A DNA stretch of 64,000 nt, taken from the NCBI RefSeq assembly GCF_021726515.1, contig NZ_JAKKCJ010000003.1, forward strand, positions 1 through 64,000, written 5' to 3'. The translations under genes were made by a program, and so were the position numbers. Below are positions 8,133 through 17,538 of this stretch, one piece after another. The notes under the pieces were generated by a model. That model did no database searches. It was not told the origin of the DNA and saw nothing but the letters and a program-made list of their open reading frames with translations. How positions within the stretch are numbered: position 1 is the first letter of the stretch; each line of letters opens with the position of its first letter. The DNA comes from Vibrio sp. CK2-1 (GTDB taxonomy: Bacteria; Pseudomonadota; Gammaproteobacteria; Enterobacterales; Vibrionaceae).

Positions 8133-10043
8133 ATGGGTAGAATCATTGGTATTGATTTAGGTACAACTAACTCATGTGTTGCGGTATTAGACGGCGACAA
8201 ACCACGCGTAATTGAAAATGCTGAAGGCGAACGCACAACAGCATCAGTAGTAGCTTACACAGATGGCGAAACATTAGTAGGTCAACCTGCAAAACGCCAA
8301 GCGGTAACTAACCCTGAAAATACATTGTTCGCAATCAAACGTTTGATCGGTCGTCGTTTTGAAGACGAAGAAGTTCAGCGTGATATCGAAATCATGCCTT
8401 ATAAAATTGTTAAGGCTGACAACGGTGATGCTTGGGTTGAAGCGAAAGGCCAAAAAATGGCAGCTCCTCAGGTTTCTGCTGAAATCTTGAAGAAAATGAA
8501 AAAAACCGCTGAAGACTACTTAGGCGAAGCGGTAACTGCTGCGGTTATTACTGTGCCGGCTTACTTCAACGATGCACAACGTCAAGCAACAAAAGATGCT
8601 GGCCGTATCGCAGGTCTTGAAGTGAAGCGTATTATTAACGAACCAACAGCAGCTGCACTTGCTTACGGTCTTGATAAGAAAGGCGGCGATCGCACTATCG
8701 CAGTTTATGACCTTGGTGGTGGTACATTCGATATCTCTATTATCGAAATTGATGATCACGAAGGCGAGCAAACTTTCGAAGTACTAGCAACTAACGGTGA
8801 TACTCACCTAGGTGGTGAAGACTTTGATACTCGTTTGATCAACTACTTAGTATCTGAGTTCCAAAACGAGCAAGGCATTAACCTGAAAAACGATCCACTT
8901 GCGATGCAACGTGTGAAAGAAGCGGCTGAGAAAGCGAAGATTGAACTATCTTCTGCACAACAAACAGACGTGAACCTTCCATACGTGACAGCGGATGCGA
9001 CTGGTCCTAAGCACATGAACGTAAAAGTAACTCGTTCTAAACTAGAATCTCTAGTTGAAGACCTAGTTCAACGTTCTCTTGAGCCGCTAAAAGTTGCTCT
9101 AGCAGATGCTGACCTATCAGTAAGCGAAATTACTGACGTTATCCTAGTTGGTGGTCAAACACGTATGCCAATGGTTCAGAAGAAAGTTGCTGAATTCTTT
9201 GGTAAAGAAGCACGTAAAGACGTGAACCCTGATGAAGCAGTAGCAATTGGTGCTGCGGTTCAAGGTGGTGTTCTTGCGGGTGACGTGAAAGACGTTCTTT
9301 TACTAGACGTAACGCCTCTATCTTTCGGTATCGAAACGATGGGTGGTGTTATGACGAAGCTAATTGAGAAAAATACCACGATTCCAACAAAAGCGAATCA
9401 AGTATTCTCAACAGCAGAAGACAACCAAAGCGCAGTAACGATTCACGTACTACAAGGTGAGCGTAAGCAAGCGACTTACAACAAGTCTCTAGGTCAATTT
9501 AACCTAGAAGGCATTAACCCTGCGCCACGTGGCATGCCACAAATCGAAGTAACGTTTGACCTAGATGCGGATGGTATCTTGAACGTTTCTGCTAAAGATA
9601 AAGCGACAGGTAAAGAGCAAAAAATCACGATCCAAGCATCTGGTGGTTTATCAGATGAAGAAATCGAGAAAATGGTACAAGAAGCCGAAGCTAACAAAGA
9701 AGCGGACAAAAAGTTCGAAGAGTTAGTAACGACTCGTAACCAAGCTGACCAAATGATCCACGGTACTCGTAAGCAAATGGAAGAAGCAGGCGATGCACTT
9801 CCAGCTGAAGAGAAAGAGAAAATTGAAGCAGCAATTGCAGCGCTTGAATCAGTGAAGTCTGGCGATGATAAAGAAGCAATCGACACTAAAGTTCAAGAGT
9901 TAGCAGCAGCGGCTCAAAAACTGATGGAAATTGCTCAGCAGAAAGCTCAAGCACAACAAGCTGAAGGTGGCGAGCAAGCTAAACCTGAAGATGACGTTGT
10001 TGACGCTGAGTTTGAAGAAGTTAAAGACGAAGACAAAAAATAA
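8133..10043 (+). CDS. dnaK: Chaperone DnaK (Hsp70)
   Basis: DnaK binds and releases unfolded segments in an ATP-dependent cycle with DnaJ and GrpE. The product is 636 residues, as usual. The ATPase domain begins [18 protein letters not shown] and includes the phosphate-binding motif [11 protein letters not shown] near residue 195; the linker [12 protein letters not shown] is near residue 388; the substrate domain and lid follow. The tail is acidic ([16 protein letters not shown]), as in proteobacterial DnaK. The start has GGAG eight bases upstream. Codon use is strongly biased, as for highly expressed genes. Confidence 0.99.
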   Translation: MGRIIGIDLGTTNSCVAVLDGDKPRVIENAEGERTTASVVAYTDGETLVGQPAKRQAVTNPENTLFAIKRLIGRRFEDEEVQRDIEIMPYKIVKADNGDAWVEAKGQKMAAPQVSAEILKKMKKTAEDYLGEAVTAAVITVPAYFNDAQRQATKDAGRIAGLEVKRIINEPTAAALAYGLDKKGGDRTIAVYDLGGGTFDISIIEIDDHEGEQTFEVLATNGDTHLGGEDFDTRLINYLVSEFQNEQGINLKNDPLAMQRVKEAAEKAKIELSSAQQTDVNLPYVTADATGPKHMNVKVTRSKLESLVEDLVQRSLEPLKVALADADLSVSEITDVILVGGQTRMPMVQKKVAEFFGKEARKDVNPDEAVAIGAAVQGGVLAGDVKDVLLLDVTPLSFGIETMGGVMTKLIEKNTTIPTKANQVFSTAEDNQSAVTIHVLQGERKQATYNKSLGQFNLEGINPAPRGMPQIEVTFDLDADGILNVSAKDKATGKEQKITIQASGGLSDEEIEKMVQEAEANKEADKKFEELVTTRNQADQMIHGTRKQMEEAGDALPAEEKEKIEAAIAALESVKSGDDKEAIDTKVQELAAAAQKLMEIAQQKAQAQQAEGGEQAKPEDDVVDAEFEEVKDEDKK

Positions 10044-10104
10044 TCGAGGCTGATTATTGTTAAGTCTGTCGCCCTTAATTAACTGAGGGCGAATGATACG
10101 AAAC

Positions 10105-10142
10105 TGCGGGCGTTTAGAGTTTGTCTCTCACGCCCGCAATTT
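10105..10142 (+). terminator. Hairpin terminator between dnaK and dnaJ
   Basis: TGCGGGCGT (10105-10113) pairs perfectly with ACGCCCGCA (10130-10138), followed by ATTTT. The short T run suggests partial termination, which would let some dnaK transcripts continue into dnaJ. The remaining gap to dnaJ shows no clear promoter by eye. Confidence 0.55.
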
Positions 10143-10312
10143 TCGATCTGATACTGGTTAATTTATTGGGGTATTGTCCCGCTAGATAATCACTTCTACC
10201 TAAGCTGTTATTTAAGGTATATCGGATTATCTAGCTAGATATAGCTTCTCATAGTTTAAAACACACACTGATGAGCAATGCTTATTGGTAAAAGAAAATT
10301 GGTGAACCGAGC

Positions 10313-11452
10313 ATGTCAAAACGTGATCTTTATGAAGTATTAGGTGTCAGCCGTGATGCATCAGAGCGCGATATTAAAAAGGCGTACAAACGTCTTGCGA
10401 TGAAATATCACCCAGACCGCAACCAAGAAGCGGATGCATCTGACAAATTTAAAGAAGTTAAAGAAGCGTATGAAGTTTTAACGGACCCACAGAAGAAGCA
10501 AGCTTACGATCAATACGGTCATGCAGCCTTTGAACAAGGTGGTATGGGCGGCGGTGGCGGCTTCGGTGGAGGCGGCGGCTTTGAAGACATGTTTGGTGAT
10601 GTCTTCGGCGATATCTTTGGTGGCGGCCGTCGTGGCGGTCCACAGCGTGCTCAACGTGGTGCAGATTTACGCTACAACATGGAACTGTCTCTTGAAGAAG
10701 CGGTTCGTGGTTGTGAAAAAGAGATTAACATTTCAACTCTAACAGAGTGTGAAGTGTGTGACGGTAGTGGCGCTAAAGCGGGTTCAAGCTCGCAAACTTG
10801 TGGCACTTGTCATGGTCATGGCCAGGTACAAATGCGTCAGGGCTTCTTTGCTGTGCAGCAAGCCTGTCCGACTTGTCATGGTCGTGGTCAAATCATTAAA
10901 GACCCTTGTGGTGCTTGTCATGGTGAAGGCCGTAAGAATAAGAGCAAGACATTAAACGTTAAAATCCCTGCTGGTGTTGATATTGGCGATCGCATTCGTC
11001 TAAACGGCGAAGGTGAAGCGGGTGAACGTGGAGCTCCTGCCGGTGACCTATATGTACAAGTACACTTAAAAGACCACCATATCTTTGAACGTGACGGCAA
11101 TAACTTGCATTGTGAAGTACCAGTAAGCTTTACTTTAGCGGCATTGGGCGGTGAAGTAGAAGTACCTACTCTAGATGGTCGCTTTAAGCTTAAAGTACCT
11201 GCTGAGATGCAAACTGGCCGTATGTTCCGTATGCGTGGTAAAGGCGTGAAATCAGTACGTGGTGGCGCAACGGGTGACTTAATTTGTAAGTTAGTAGTCG
11301 AAACACCAGTGAAATTAAGCTCTCGTCAAAAAGAACTATTACGCGAACTTGAAGAGTCTTTTGGTGGCGAAGAAGCAAGCCAAAAGCATAAGCCGAAATC
11401 AGATGGCTTCTTCAATGGCGTGAAAAAATTCTTTGATGATCTGACGAGCTAA
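10313..11452 (+). CDS. dnaJ: Chaperone DnaJ (Hsp40)
   Basis: DnaJ delivers substrates to DnaK and stimulates its ATPase. In order, the 379-residue product has a J domain (residues 1-70, with HPD at 33-35), a Gly/Phe-rich linker (about 76-105), four zinc-binding CxxCxGxG repeats ([32 protein letters not shown], about residues 146-207) and the C-terminal substrate domain. All family hallmarks are intact. It follows dnaK by 269 bp, a gap larger than in E. coli but in the same order. Confidence 0.99.
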   Translation: MSKRDLYEVLGVSRDASERDIKKAYKRLAMKYHPDRNQEADASDKFKEVKEAYEVLTDPQKKQAYDQYGHAAFEQGGMGGGGGFGGGGGFEDMFGDVFGDIFGGGRRGGPQRAQRGADLRYNMELSLEEAVRGCEKEINISTLTECEVCDGSGAKAGSSSQTCGTCHGHGQVQMRQGFFAVQQACPTCHGRGQIIKDPCGACHGEGRKNKSKTLNVKIPAGVDIGDRIRLNGEGEAGERGAPAGDLYVQVHLKDHHIFERDGNNLHCEVPVSFTLAALGGEVEVPTLDGRFKLKVPAEMQTGRMFRMRGKGVKSVRGGATGDLICKLVVETPVKLSSRQKELLRELEESFGGEEASQKHKPKSDGFFNGVKKFFDDLTS

Positions 11453-11472
11453 TCGTCGATTTTGATATGAAT

Positions 11473-11510
11473 AACAAAGCCTCTGCTAGTGATAGTGGAG
11501 GCTTTGTTTA
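11473..11510 (+). terminator. Terminator of dnaJ
   Basis: AACAAAGCCTC (11473-11483) pairs with GAGGCTTTGTT (11498-11508); the T run is short. Confidence 0.75.
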
Positions 11511-11523
11511 TTTATAAGTCTAG

Positions 11524-11662
11524 TTTTTCGGGCGTTTCACTGCTCGTTGCTCGGTAAAGAGTGATTTTCAGTTTAAGATCAACTACTTATATAAATATTT
11601 CTCAAGAGTTGCTTTTATTCTTTATCGAAAAACGAGCAGCGCAGCGTCCGAGACTCGAGCAA
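11524..11662. repeat. CTCG-rich inverted-repeat element
   Basis: Between the convergent dnaJ and pilE-like genes lies a segment whose arms, 11533-11568 and about 11612-11646, are imperfect inverted repeats built from ACTGCTCGTTGCTCGGTAAA-like words. The opening TTTTTCGGGCGTTTCACT is nearly repeated at 44146-44163. It resembles a palindromic non-autonomous repeat; no coding capacity is seen. Confidence 0.65.
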
Positions 11663-11668
11663 CCTTCC

Positions 11669-12133
11669 TCAATTCCAACATCCATCCACATTAACGCCAC
11701 CTTTCTTGGCGCTTCCTACAGAGCCCGCGTTCATCTCTAGCGTTCCGCATTTGTCTTTATCTTGTCCCAAGGCAGATTGTGGGGTGGCTTTAATTACATA
11801 AAGATTAATGCCACTGGCACCAGAAGTAATAGAGAATTTATAGCGGTCAGTATCGGTTTGGCAGCCTAGACTAGAATCACAGGTCCCTGCGGTACTATCA
11901 ATAATGGTGTAATCGTAACTGCCATTCTGAGTACGATGTTGCTCAAGCTCTAATTGAATTTTCATCATATCGGACATGACAGAAGATCGGTGACTTTTTA
12001 ACACATGCTGTTGATAGCTAGGGTAGGCGATAGCGGTCAAAACACCAATAATCGCCACAGCGATCAATAATTCGATCAATGTCATTCCTTTTTGTCTGCT
12101 GCAGTTTTCCTTGCATCGATTTATTCGAATCAT
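11669..12133 (-). CDS. Type IV pilin-like protein (PilE family)
   Basis: The 154-residue protein has a class III prepilin leader: 16 residues ending in KG, cleaved before MTLIELLIAVAIIGVLTAIA by the prepilin peptidase. The hydrophobic helix with Glu5 is followed by a small C-terminal domain with four or more Cys (TCDSSLGC, KCGTLE, DGCWN) that could form the disulphide-bounded D region. It is divergent from the fimT gene with about 100 bp between, and lies at the position of the PilE-like minor pilin gene near dnaJ in V. cholerae. It is more likely a minor pilin or assembly factor than the main pilus subunit. A good AGGAAG site precedes the ATG. Confidence 0.88.
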   Translation of the reverse strand: MIRINRCKENCSRQKGMTLIELLIAVAIIGVLTAIAYPSYQQHVLKSHRSSVMSDMMKIQLELEQHRTQNGSYDYTIIDSTAGTCDSSLGCQTDTDRYKFSITSGASGINLYVIKATPQSALGQDKDKCGTLEMNAGSVGSAKKGGVNVDGCWN

Positions 12134-12235
12134 TTCTATTACTTCCTGTTAGAGACTTATGCCATTTTTGATAAGTGCTAGCATCACTGCAAGTTGAAAT
12201 ATCAAGATGTAACTAGTTGCAGAGGATTTTGGGGA

Positions 12236-12751
12236 ATGGCTCGAGGGTTTACGCTAATAGAAATGCTGATTTCATTAGTCGTGCTAGCTGTTTTGTTAGC
12301 TGCGGCCGTTCCATCGTTTAGTGGGATGAGTGAAAGATCGAAAATGCAAAGGTTAGCAGAGGAACTGCAAGGCTTTTGGGGACAAACTAAATCAGAGGCC
12401 GTATTGAGAAATCAGGAGCTTTATTTGCACTTTGTACAAGATGGGGCAGCCTATGCAGGGGAGTGGGCATTAGTGACCAATACTTCTCCAAGCGCGCCTT
12501 CAGATCGCCATGCAGCGAAAGTAAATGCGTTAACGTATTTGGATGGTGCGCCTTTTAAAAATATCACCGTCAACTTTACCGCTTCATCAACGACGACGAT
12601 CTTTGACCGGGTAAATGGCCGCCCAACACAAAATGGCAATATCCAATTCTCGGTAGATTCAACCAAACCTTTAATGTTGAAGTTTCATAATCGTAGTAGT
12701 GCGCGAATTTGTAGCGTGACAGGGGATGTATATGGCTATCCGGAGTGTTAA
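12236..12751 (+). CDS. Minor pilin FimT/FimU (GspH-like)
   Basis: From the ATG at 12236 the product is 171 residues and begins MARGFTLIEMLISLVVLAVL, a short prepilin leader with the cleavage Gly and Glu5. AGAGG lies upstream; an earlier in-frame TTG at 12194 seems less likely. The C-terminal part fits the GspH/FimT family, pseudopilins that prime pilus assembly. It starts a run of four further genes (PilW-, PilX-, PilV- and PilX-like) with overlaps of a few bases, so they are probably one operon. Confidence 0.87.
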   Translation: MARGFTLIEMLISLVVLAVLLAAAVPSFSGMSERSKMQRLAEELQGFWGQTKSEAVLRNQELYLHFVQDGAAYAGEWALVTNTSPSAPSDRHAAKVNALTYLDGAPFKNITVNFTASSTTTIFDRVNGRPTQNGNIQFSVDSTKPLMLKFHNRSSARICSVTGDVYGYPEC

Positions 12752-13352
12752 GGCATTAAAGAAGTACCAAAAAGGTGTTTCTCTTGTAGAGTTGATGATT
12801 GCATCCGCTATGGGAATCATTGCTTTAATCGCCGTTGGTGGTGTTTTCCTTTCGAGTCAAAAGATTGCAGCTGAAAGATCTCAACGCCTGTTTGTTTTGC
12901 AGAGTATGAATGAAGCGTTACGTTACATTAAAGAAGATACCCAAAGAGCGGGCTTTAATGGCAATAACGGGCAAAGTTTCATTTTATCAGGAGCAAGTTC
13001 GATTATTGAAACAACCTCCAGTAGTTTAGCTTATGGATACCAAACTCAATTGAGTGGAGGGAGTAGCTTATACACTCAAGTGGCATTTATTTATAAAGAT
13101 GAAGCATTAAGAGTGTGTGAGAAATCAGTATCGACAACACAAACTTTCATCCCGTGTGGCACTTCGGCTAACCCATCATTTTCACTTCTCGATACAAATC
13201 GAATCAAAGTAAATAATTTTGAAGTCGCCAGTCAGGCTTTAGGTTCTACGGTCAGTTCAGCACTTTATACCATCACCTTAACTGCCTCTTTGTCTGATGG
13301 TTCGTATCCACAAACTATGTCGACTCAAATTAAGCAAAGGAACTGGAAGTAA
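12732..13352 (+). CDS. Minor pilin PilW-like
   Basis: The product has 206 residues from the ATG at 12732 (AGGGG seven bases upstream; an ATG two codons earlier is also possible). It has the prepilin motif QKGVSLVELMIASAMGIIAL and the start of the PilW family body (LFVLQSMNEALRYIKEDTQRAGFNG). PilW proteins are minor pilins that help nucleate type IV pili. It overlaps fimT by 20 bp, with the ATG inside the fimT end, and meets the following PilX-like gene at the stop codon, indicating translational coupling. Confidence 0.87.
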   Translation: MAIRSVKALKKYQKGVSLVELMIASAMGIIALIAVGGVFLSSQKIAAERSQRLFVLQSMNEALRYIKEDTQRAGFNGNNGQSFILSGASSIIETTSSSLAYGYQTQLSGGSSLYTQVAFIYKDEALRVCEKSVSTTQTFIPCGTSANPSFSLLDTNRIKVNNFEVASQALGSTVSSALYTITLTASLSDGSYPQTMSTQIKQRNWK

Positions 13353-14620
13353 TGTTGAATCACTTTAGCTCTACCTCCTTACTTTCAAAGCAAAGAGGAG
13401 CCGCAACATTATTGGTGGCAGTGCTGCTACTTGCGAGTGTATTGGTTCTTTCATTGGCGAGTTATAAAGGTGTTTTCTTTCAAGCTAAGCGTGCTCAGAA
13501 TGAAGTTGAGGCTAGGCAACTTCATTGGAAAGGTGAGGGAAGATTGGAGTGTGTTATGGCTAAGGTTGTACAAACTTCACCTTCACCAATTTCCGGGATT
13601 AACTTTTCAAATTGTGATAACTCTTCAAATATTAATATTTCACCGGTAACTGGACATCCAAATTTGTACATAGTCACTTCCAATGAAAGTAACTATCTAG
13701 TCTCGAAAGTGATAAAGGTACCTAAAAGTGGAGCAACAGGGGCATTAATGGCTAATGCCGACTTGTATTTACAAGGCACTTCTTCAATTCGACCTCAACC
13801 GATAGAGTTACTAGGAAGCAATTATTCTTGTGTTTCAGCGAGATACTCTCAAAATATTTTTGTTAATGGTAATTGGGTGACTAGTATCCCACAGGGAACT
13901 TCGAATATTGGTTGTGATGCTATATATACTTCGACAGTGACGGGGAGCACACCGCCGGCTCACTTATCAGAGGCTAATGATCAAAACGAATTATTGGATG
14001 ATGGTATTGATGAATCAAGTTTTAAGGAGGATTTCTTATTTACTGAGAATTTAGATCCATTTCAGGAGTTATTTGGTGTTCCACGCAATGAATATACTTC
14101 AATTAAACAGCAATTCTATCAGGTAAATGGCTCCTCAATGTGCTCTGGAGCTACCTGTACTTGTGATGAAAATATAGCAAATGCAATCAATGATAGTGAG
14201 GTGCTAATTTGGGTGAATGGATCTTGTGATTTAGGCAGCGCCTCTGCAATTGCAGATGAAGATACCAGTGAAGGCATTATTTTAGTGGTAGAAAATGGGT
14301 TGTTGGCTACAACTGGCTCGGTTCCTTTTGATGGTGTTCTTTTTCAGTTTATTCACGGTATTTCTTTTGATATTGATATGTGGGATGGCTTTAGTGGTGA
14401 AAGCTTTGTTGATTCGGTCAATGTGCAAACCGGAATTGTCCCTGTCATTTTTATGGCCGGTTCTAAAGTTCCCGATGGATTATTAGTGATCGATGCACCT
14501 GGGAATATAGGTGTTATAAATGGCTCTATTAGCCTTTCATACAATAAATCAAAAATAGAAAACCCACTTGGTCAATTACTTAAACCAAAATGGCTAAAAG
14601 GATCATGGAATGATTTCTAA
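13352..14620 (+). CDS. Long PilX-like minor pilin, copy 1
   Basis: The 422-residue protein has an N-terminal leader and transmembrane helix (KQRGAATLLVAVLLLASVLV) of the PilX type, in which the usual Glu5 is absent. The large C-terminal region is rich in Ser, Asn, Gly and paired Cys, suggesting an exposed beta domain. Its length is about twice that of Pseudomonas PilX. It is clearly paralogous to the gene at 15139-16434 over the whole length: ASYKGVFFQAKRAQNEVEAR against ASYKSTYFQSKRVQNEIAAR, and KPKWLKGSWNDF against PPRWVKGSWQDF at the end. A role in pilus assembly or adhesion is inferred from context. Confidence 0.78.
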   Translation: MLNHFSSTSLLSKQRGAATLLVAVLLLASVLVLSLASYKGVFFQAKRAQNEVEARQLHWKGEGRLECVMAKVVQTSPSPISGINFSNCDNSSNINISPVTGHPNLYIVTSNESNYLVSKVIKVPKSGATGALMANADLYLQGTSSIRPQPIELLGSNYSCVSARYSQNIFVNGNWVTSIPQGTSNIGCDAIYTSTVTGSTPPAHLSEANDQNELLDDGIDESSFKEDFLFTENLDPFQELFGVPRNEYTSIKQQFYQVNGSSMCSGATCTCDENIANAINDSEVLIWVNGSCDLGSASAIADEDTSEGIILVVENGLLATTGSVPFDGVLFQFIHGISFDIDMWDGFSGESFVDSVNVQTGIVPVIFMAGSKVPDGLLVIDAPGNIGVINGSISLSYNKSKIENPLGQLLKPKWLKGSWNDF

Positions 14621-15026
14621 ACAACAGGGCTTTAGCTTAATTGAAGTGTTGATCACTTTTATCATTCTTATCGTCGGTATTATGGGATTAATCAAACTGC
14701 AAACCTATATGGAACGGCAGGCTGATTATGCCGAAAACAGTATTAAGGCCCTTCACTTAGCTGAGTCTCAATTAGAATATTTCCGAACACGGTCAATTAA
14801 TGGTACAGATGGGACCAAGCCTTTTTCTTCTATATCAGAAGGTACGCATTCTTTTGTTTCAGGAGCATATACTGTCGAATGGACAGTTTCAGGCTCATTC
14901 CCTATTTCGGGGGGAGTGGCTTTAAAAACTATCGAGATTGAAGCTGGCTGGAGTAACCGCTGGAACGAGCGACAATCCGTTGCGCTGAAAACCATGATCT
15001 CCAAATATAATGAATTTGATAACTGA
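14610..15026 (+). CDS. Minor pilin PilV-like
   Basis: The 138-residue product begins MISKQQGFSLIEVLITFIIL, a prepilin leader of 7 residues with Gly-1 and Glu5, and continues in the PilV pattern (GLIKLQTYMERQADYAENSIKA). PilV is one of the minor pilins at the pilus tip. It overlaps the preceding gene by 11 bp and is followed after 112 bp by the second PilX-like gene. Confidence 0.85.
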   Translation: MISKQQGFSLIEVLITFIILIVGIMGLIKLQTYMERQADYAENSIKALHLAESQLEYFRTRSINGTDGTKPFSSISEGTHSFVSGAYTVEWTVSGSFPISGGVALKTIEIEAGWSNRWNERQSVALKTMISKYNEFDN

Positions 15027-15138
15027 CTCGAATTTATTGTTGTAACTATCAGTAAATATCTCAAATCAATTCAAATCAGTAATATATCAATTAGTATTTC
15101 TTTGTCTTAAAAATAATAATTAATGCAAAGGAATTGCA

Positions 15139-16434
15139 ATGATGAGATATCAGAAGGGGGCTGTGGGCCTCCTTTTTAGTGGGTTAATTTTAATTGCTGC
15201 TCTAACACTATCGCTTGCTTCTTACAAATCGACTTATTTCCAATCCAAACGTGTGCAAAATGAAATTGCGGCTAGGCAATCCTTGTGGGCTGGGGAGGGA
15301 GCGATTGAGTGTGCGTTTACCAAGGCTCAGTTAGATTTAAATAGAACTGAACTAACTAATGCTGACTATCTAAAAACAGATTGCCAACAGCCTTTATCTT
15401 TAGATGAAATACAGGTGGTATCACTAGGGAGTAAAAAATACTCACTTCAGCCATTAGATGAAAGAAATCAACCGATAGTCCAGAAAGTAATGGATTTTAG
15501 TAGTAACCGTATTGCGGGGGCTATTCAATCAACGGCGGATTTGTTCATGCACGCTTCATCAGATGTTAGTCCACCAGATCCTGGAACTGAAACCGATGAT
15601 GGATGGGAATGCGTTGCGATACGGTATAAAGATAAATTATCTATGAATGGAGCTATTGTAAATAATGGATTAAAAACGACGGAGTCTCCATATAGTGGAT
15701 TTCAGAGTAATGGTAAAGATTGTGCTGATGACCATAAGAGTAGTTCTGCTTCAAGTAATCACCATGAGAATGACTTAATGCAAGACACAAGTCTTAGTCC
15801 TTTTGAATCCATGTTTGAAGTTGAGAAAGGGGATTGGCTTCAAGTAAGAAATAGCTCTAAATATAATTTTTCTATTATTTCTGGAAACCAACCTATTGCA
15901 GGAAGTAGTGCAGCACGAATTACTGATTGTGGAGAAAAAGTAGAGCAAGAAGTTATTAATGGAAATACACGCATCTGGTTAGAGGGTTCGTGTGAGATTG
16001 AGGGAGCAAGTTTATCCAGTCTTGCTCAAGTATCACAAGCAACAGACGGTGTGCTGTTACTTCTCCATAACGGTGTTTTTTCATTGAATGGATCTGGTAA
16101 TTTTAAAGGGGTACTGTTCCATTTTAATGATGGCTTTCAACCTAGCAGTGCAGATTGGGATGGATTAGAAGCAAACCATGACTTGAGCCATTCTAATACC
16201 GTTTTTGATAACAAGTTGAAGAAGGTTTATGGCAATAATCACCCAGAAGCCAATACAGCAGCTTACTTTCAGAAAGGTTCATTTAATTTCACTGGCGGGC
16301 AATATTTGGATATGGATGGCCAAATGGCATTGTTTTTTAACTCCTTAAAGTTTAGCTATAACGAAGATGTGATTGATGCCGCATTAGGCTCTACACCACC
16401 ACGTTGGGTAAAAGGCTCTTGGCAGGATTTTTAA
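15139..16434 (+). CDS. Long PilX-like minor pilin, copy 2
   Basis: A 431-residue paralogue of the gene at 13352-14620. The leader and membrane helix (YQKGAVGLLFSGLILIAALT) are PilX-like without Glu5. Shared blocks in the same order include TADLF, CVAIRY, LSPFESMF, RIWLEGSC, GVLFHF and the final RWVKGSWQDF. It has AAGGA upstream of its ATG and an AT-rich 112-bp gap after pilV, so it may have its own promoter. Two copies could serve two pilus tip variants or act as partners; nothing in the sequence decides this. Confidence 0.75.
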   Translation: MMRYQKGAVGLLFSGLILIAALTLSLASYKSTYFQSKRVQNEIAARQSLWAGEGAIECAFTKAQLDLNRTELTNADYLKTDCQQPLSLDEIQVVSLGSKKYSLQPLDERNQPIVQKVMDFSSNRIAGAIQSTADLFMHASSDVSPPDPGTETDDGWECVAIRYKDKLSMNGAIVNNGLKTTESPYSGFQSNGKDCADDHKSSSASSNHHENDLMQDTSLSPFESMFEVEKGDWLQVRNSSKYNFSIISGNQPIAGSSAARITDCGEKVEQEVINGNTRIWLEGSCEIEGASLSSLAQVSQATDGVLLLLHNGVFSLNGSGNFKGVLFHFNDGFQPSSADWDGLEANHDLSHSNTVFDNKLKKVYGNNHPEANTAAYFQKGSFNFTGGQYLDMDGQMALFFNSLKFSYNEDVIDAALGSTPPRWVKGSWQDF

Positions 16435-16486
16435 TCGCTTTTTCAACCCTTTTATTTTCAAACTCTCTATCTTAAATGTGATCAGG

Positions 16487-16492
16487 TATAAT
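16487..16492 (+). promoter_or_regulatory. Probable -10 element of the tadA promoter
   Basis: A consensus TATAAT lies 35 bp before the tadA start. No good -35 element is visible 17 bp upstream, so an activator or another start remains possible. Confidence 0.45.
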
Positions 16493-16526
16493 CGGGCTAG
16501 ATTATGTAACCTGTGAGTTAACTGAC

Positions 16527-17054
16527 ATGTGTTCAGAGAGTGAGGATAACCCTCAAGTTGCTTTTAGTGAGCAAGACAAAGCGTTTATGCAACGCGCTAT
16601 GCAACTTGCCGATACCGCGGAAAAGCATGGTGAAGTACCTGTGGGCGCGGTACTCGTCAAAGAGGGCAAGATCATTGCCGAAGGTTGGAATGCTTCAATT
16701 AGTGAGTATGATGCCACCGCGCATGCGGAAATTGTTACACTGCGCCAAGCTGGTCAAACATTACAAAACTATCGTCTGCTAGATACCACTTTGTATGTCA
16801 CCTTAGAGCCTTGTCCTATGTGCGCTGGGGCTTTGTTACACAGCCGAGTAGGTCGTATTGTTTTTGGCGCTTATGACTTAAAAGCAGGGGCAGCTGGAAC
16901 GGTTTTAAATCTATTTGAAAGTCAAGCTTCTTATCATTACGCACAAGTAGAAGGTGGTCTATTAGAAGAAGAGTGTCGCCATCAGCTACAAGCTTTTTTT
17001 AAGCGTCGCCGAAAAGAGATTAAACAGGCCAGAAAGGGAAATGCGGGGGAGTGA
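16527..17054 (+). CDS. tadA: tRNA-specific adenosine deaminase TadA
   Basis: TadA deaminates the wobble adenosine 34 of tRNA-Arg(ACG) to inosine and is essential in most bacteria. The 175-residue product has the zinc site HAE (DATAHAEIVTLRQ, near residue 71) and PCPMC (TLEPCPMCAGALLHSR, near residue 100), with Glu as proton shuttle. The N-terminus carries a short extra segment (MCSESEDNPQVAFSEQ) before the usual start of the domain. It follows the pilin cluster on the same strand, as in V. cholerae. Confidence 0.97.
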   Translation: MCSESEDNPQVAFSEQDKAFMQRAMQLADTAEKHGEVPVGAVLVKEGKIIAEGWNASISEYDATAHAEIVTLRQAGQTLQNYRLLDTTLYVTLEPCPMCAGALLHSRVGRIVFGAYDLKAGAAGTVLNLFESQASYHYAQVEGGLLEEECRHQLQAFFKRRRKEIKQARKGNAGE

Positions 17055-17146
17055 TATTTATCGACAAACAAAAATTCAATAAATTGTTTGTCGATATACG
17101 GTGTAGCGAGTTTTTAGATTGTTAGTATTGTTGTTAGTTAGTACTA

Positions 17147-17287
17147 CTAAACCACTTCTGACCAGAAAACGTAAGAGCGATGACGCCATAGTACTTGTTT
17201 CTTATTGTTGGCTAGCATACGTTTTCTACGAGTGGTGTTCGCTTTATTACGAACAAGACGATTCATTGTTTTCTTTTTAGAGAACAT
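17147..17287 (-). CDS. Small basic protein of 46 residues, unknown function
   Basis: An ORF begins with ATG at 17287 and ends with TAG at 17147-17149. A perfect AAGGAGG Shine-Dalgarno lies 7 bases upstream, which strongly supports translation. The product (MFSKKKTMNRLVRNKANTTR, ending SYVFWSEVV) has about 14 Lys/Arg in 46 residues, with no signal peptide or membrane segment. Its basic character would fit nucleic-acid or ribosome binding. I do not recognise a family. It lies between the convergent-side end of tadA and mltF on the minus strand. Confidence 0.7.
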   Translation of the reverse strand: MFSKKKTMNRLVRNKANTTRRKRMLANNKKQVLWRHRSYVFWSEVV

Positions 17288-17456
17288 GGTTATGCCTCCT
17301 TAATATTTGCTTTCTATTATATTGATCTTCTTTATATCGTTATTTTGTGACGTAACAATGACAGTTGTAGCACAGTTTATTTTTTCCAGCTAATCATTTT
17401 TCACAACCTAAATCACTCTTTCCAACTATTAATTTTCCTAGCTTGCTATCAATGAT

Positions 17457-17496
17457 AAAAAGCCCCAATTATTAGCGTTAACTAAGTATTGGGGCT
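17457..17496 (-). terminator. Terminator of mltF
   Basis: AGCCCCAAT (17461-17469) pairs with ATTGGGGCT (17488-17496). On the minus strand a T run (AAAA at 17457-17460) follows, 40 bp past the mltF stop. Confidence 0.8.
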
Positions 17497-17538
17497 ATTT
17501 TGTTTCGTTACTTTAGCTAGTCTTACTTACTTATTTAC

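Noticed and set aside
11533..11646. Small RNA gene between dnaJ and the pilE-like gene
   Set aside because: The hairpin-like arms are explained by a repeat family found at other places in the window.
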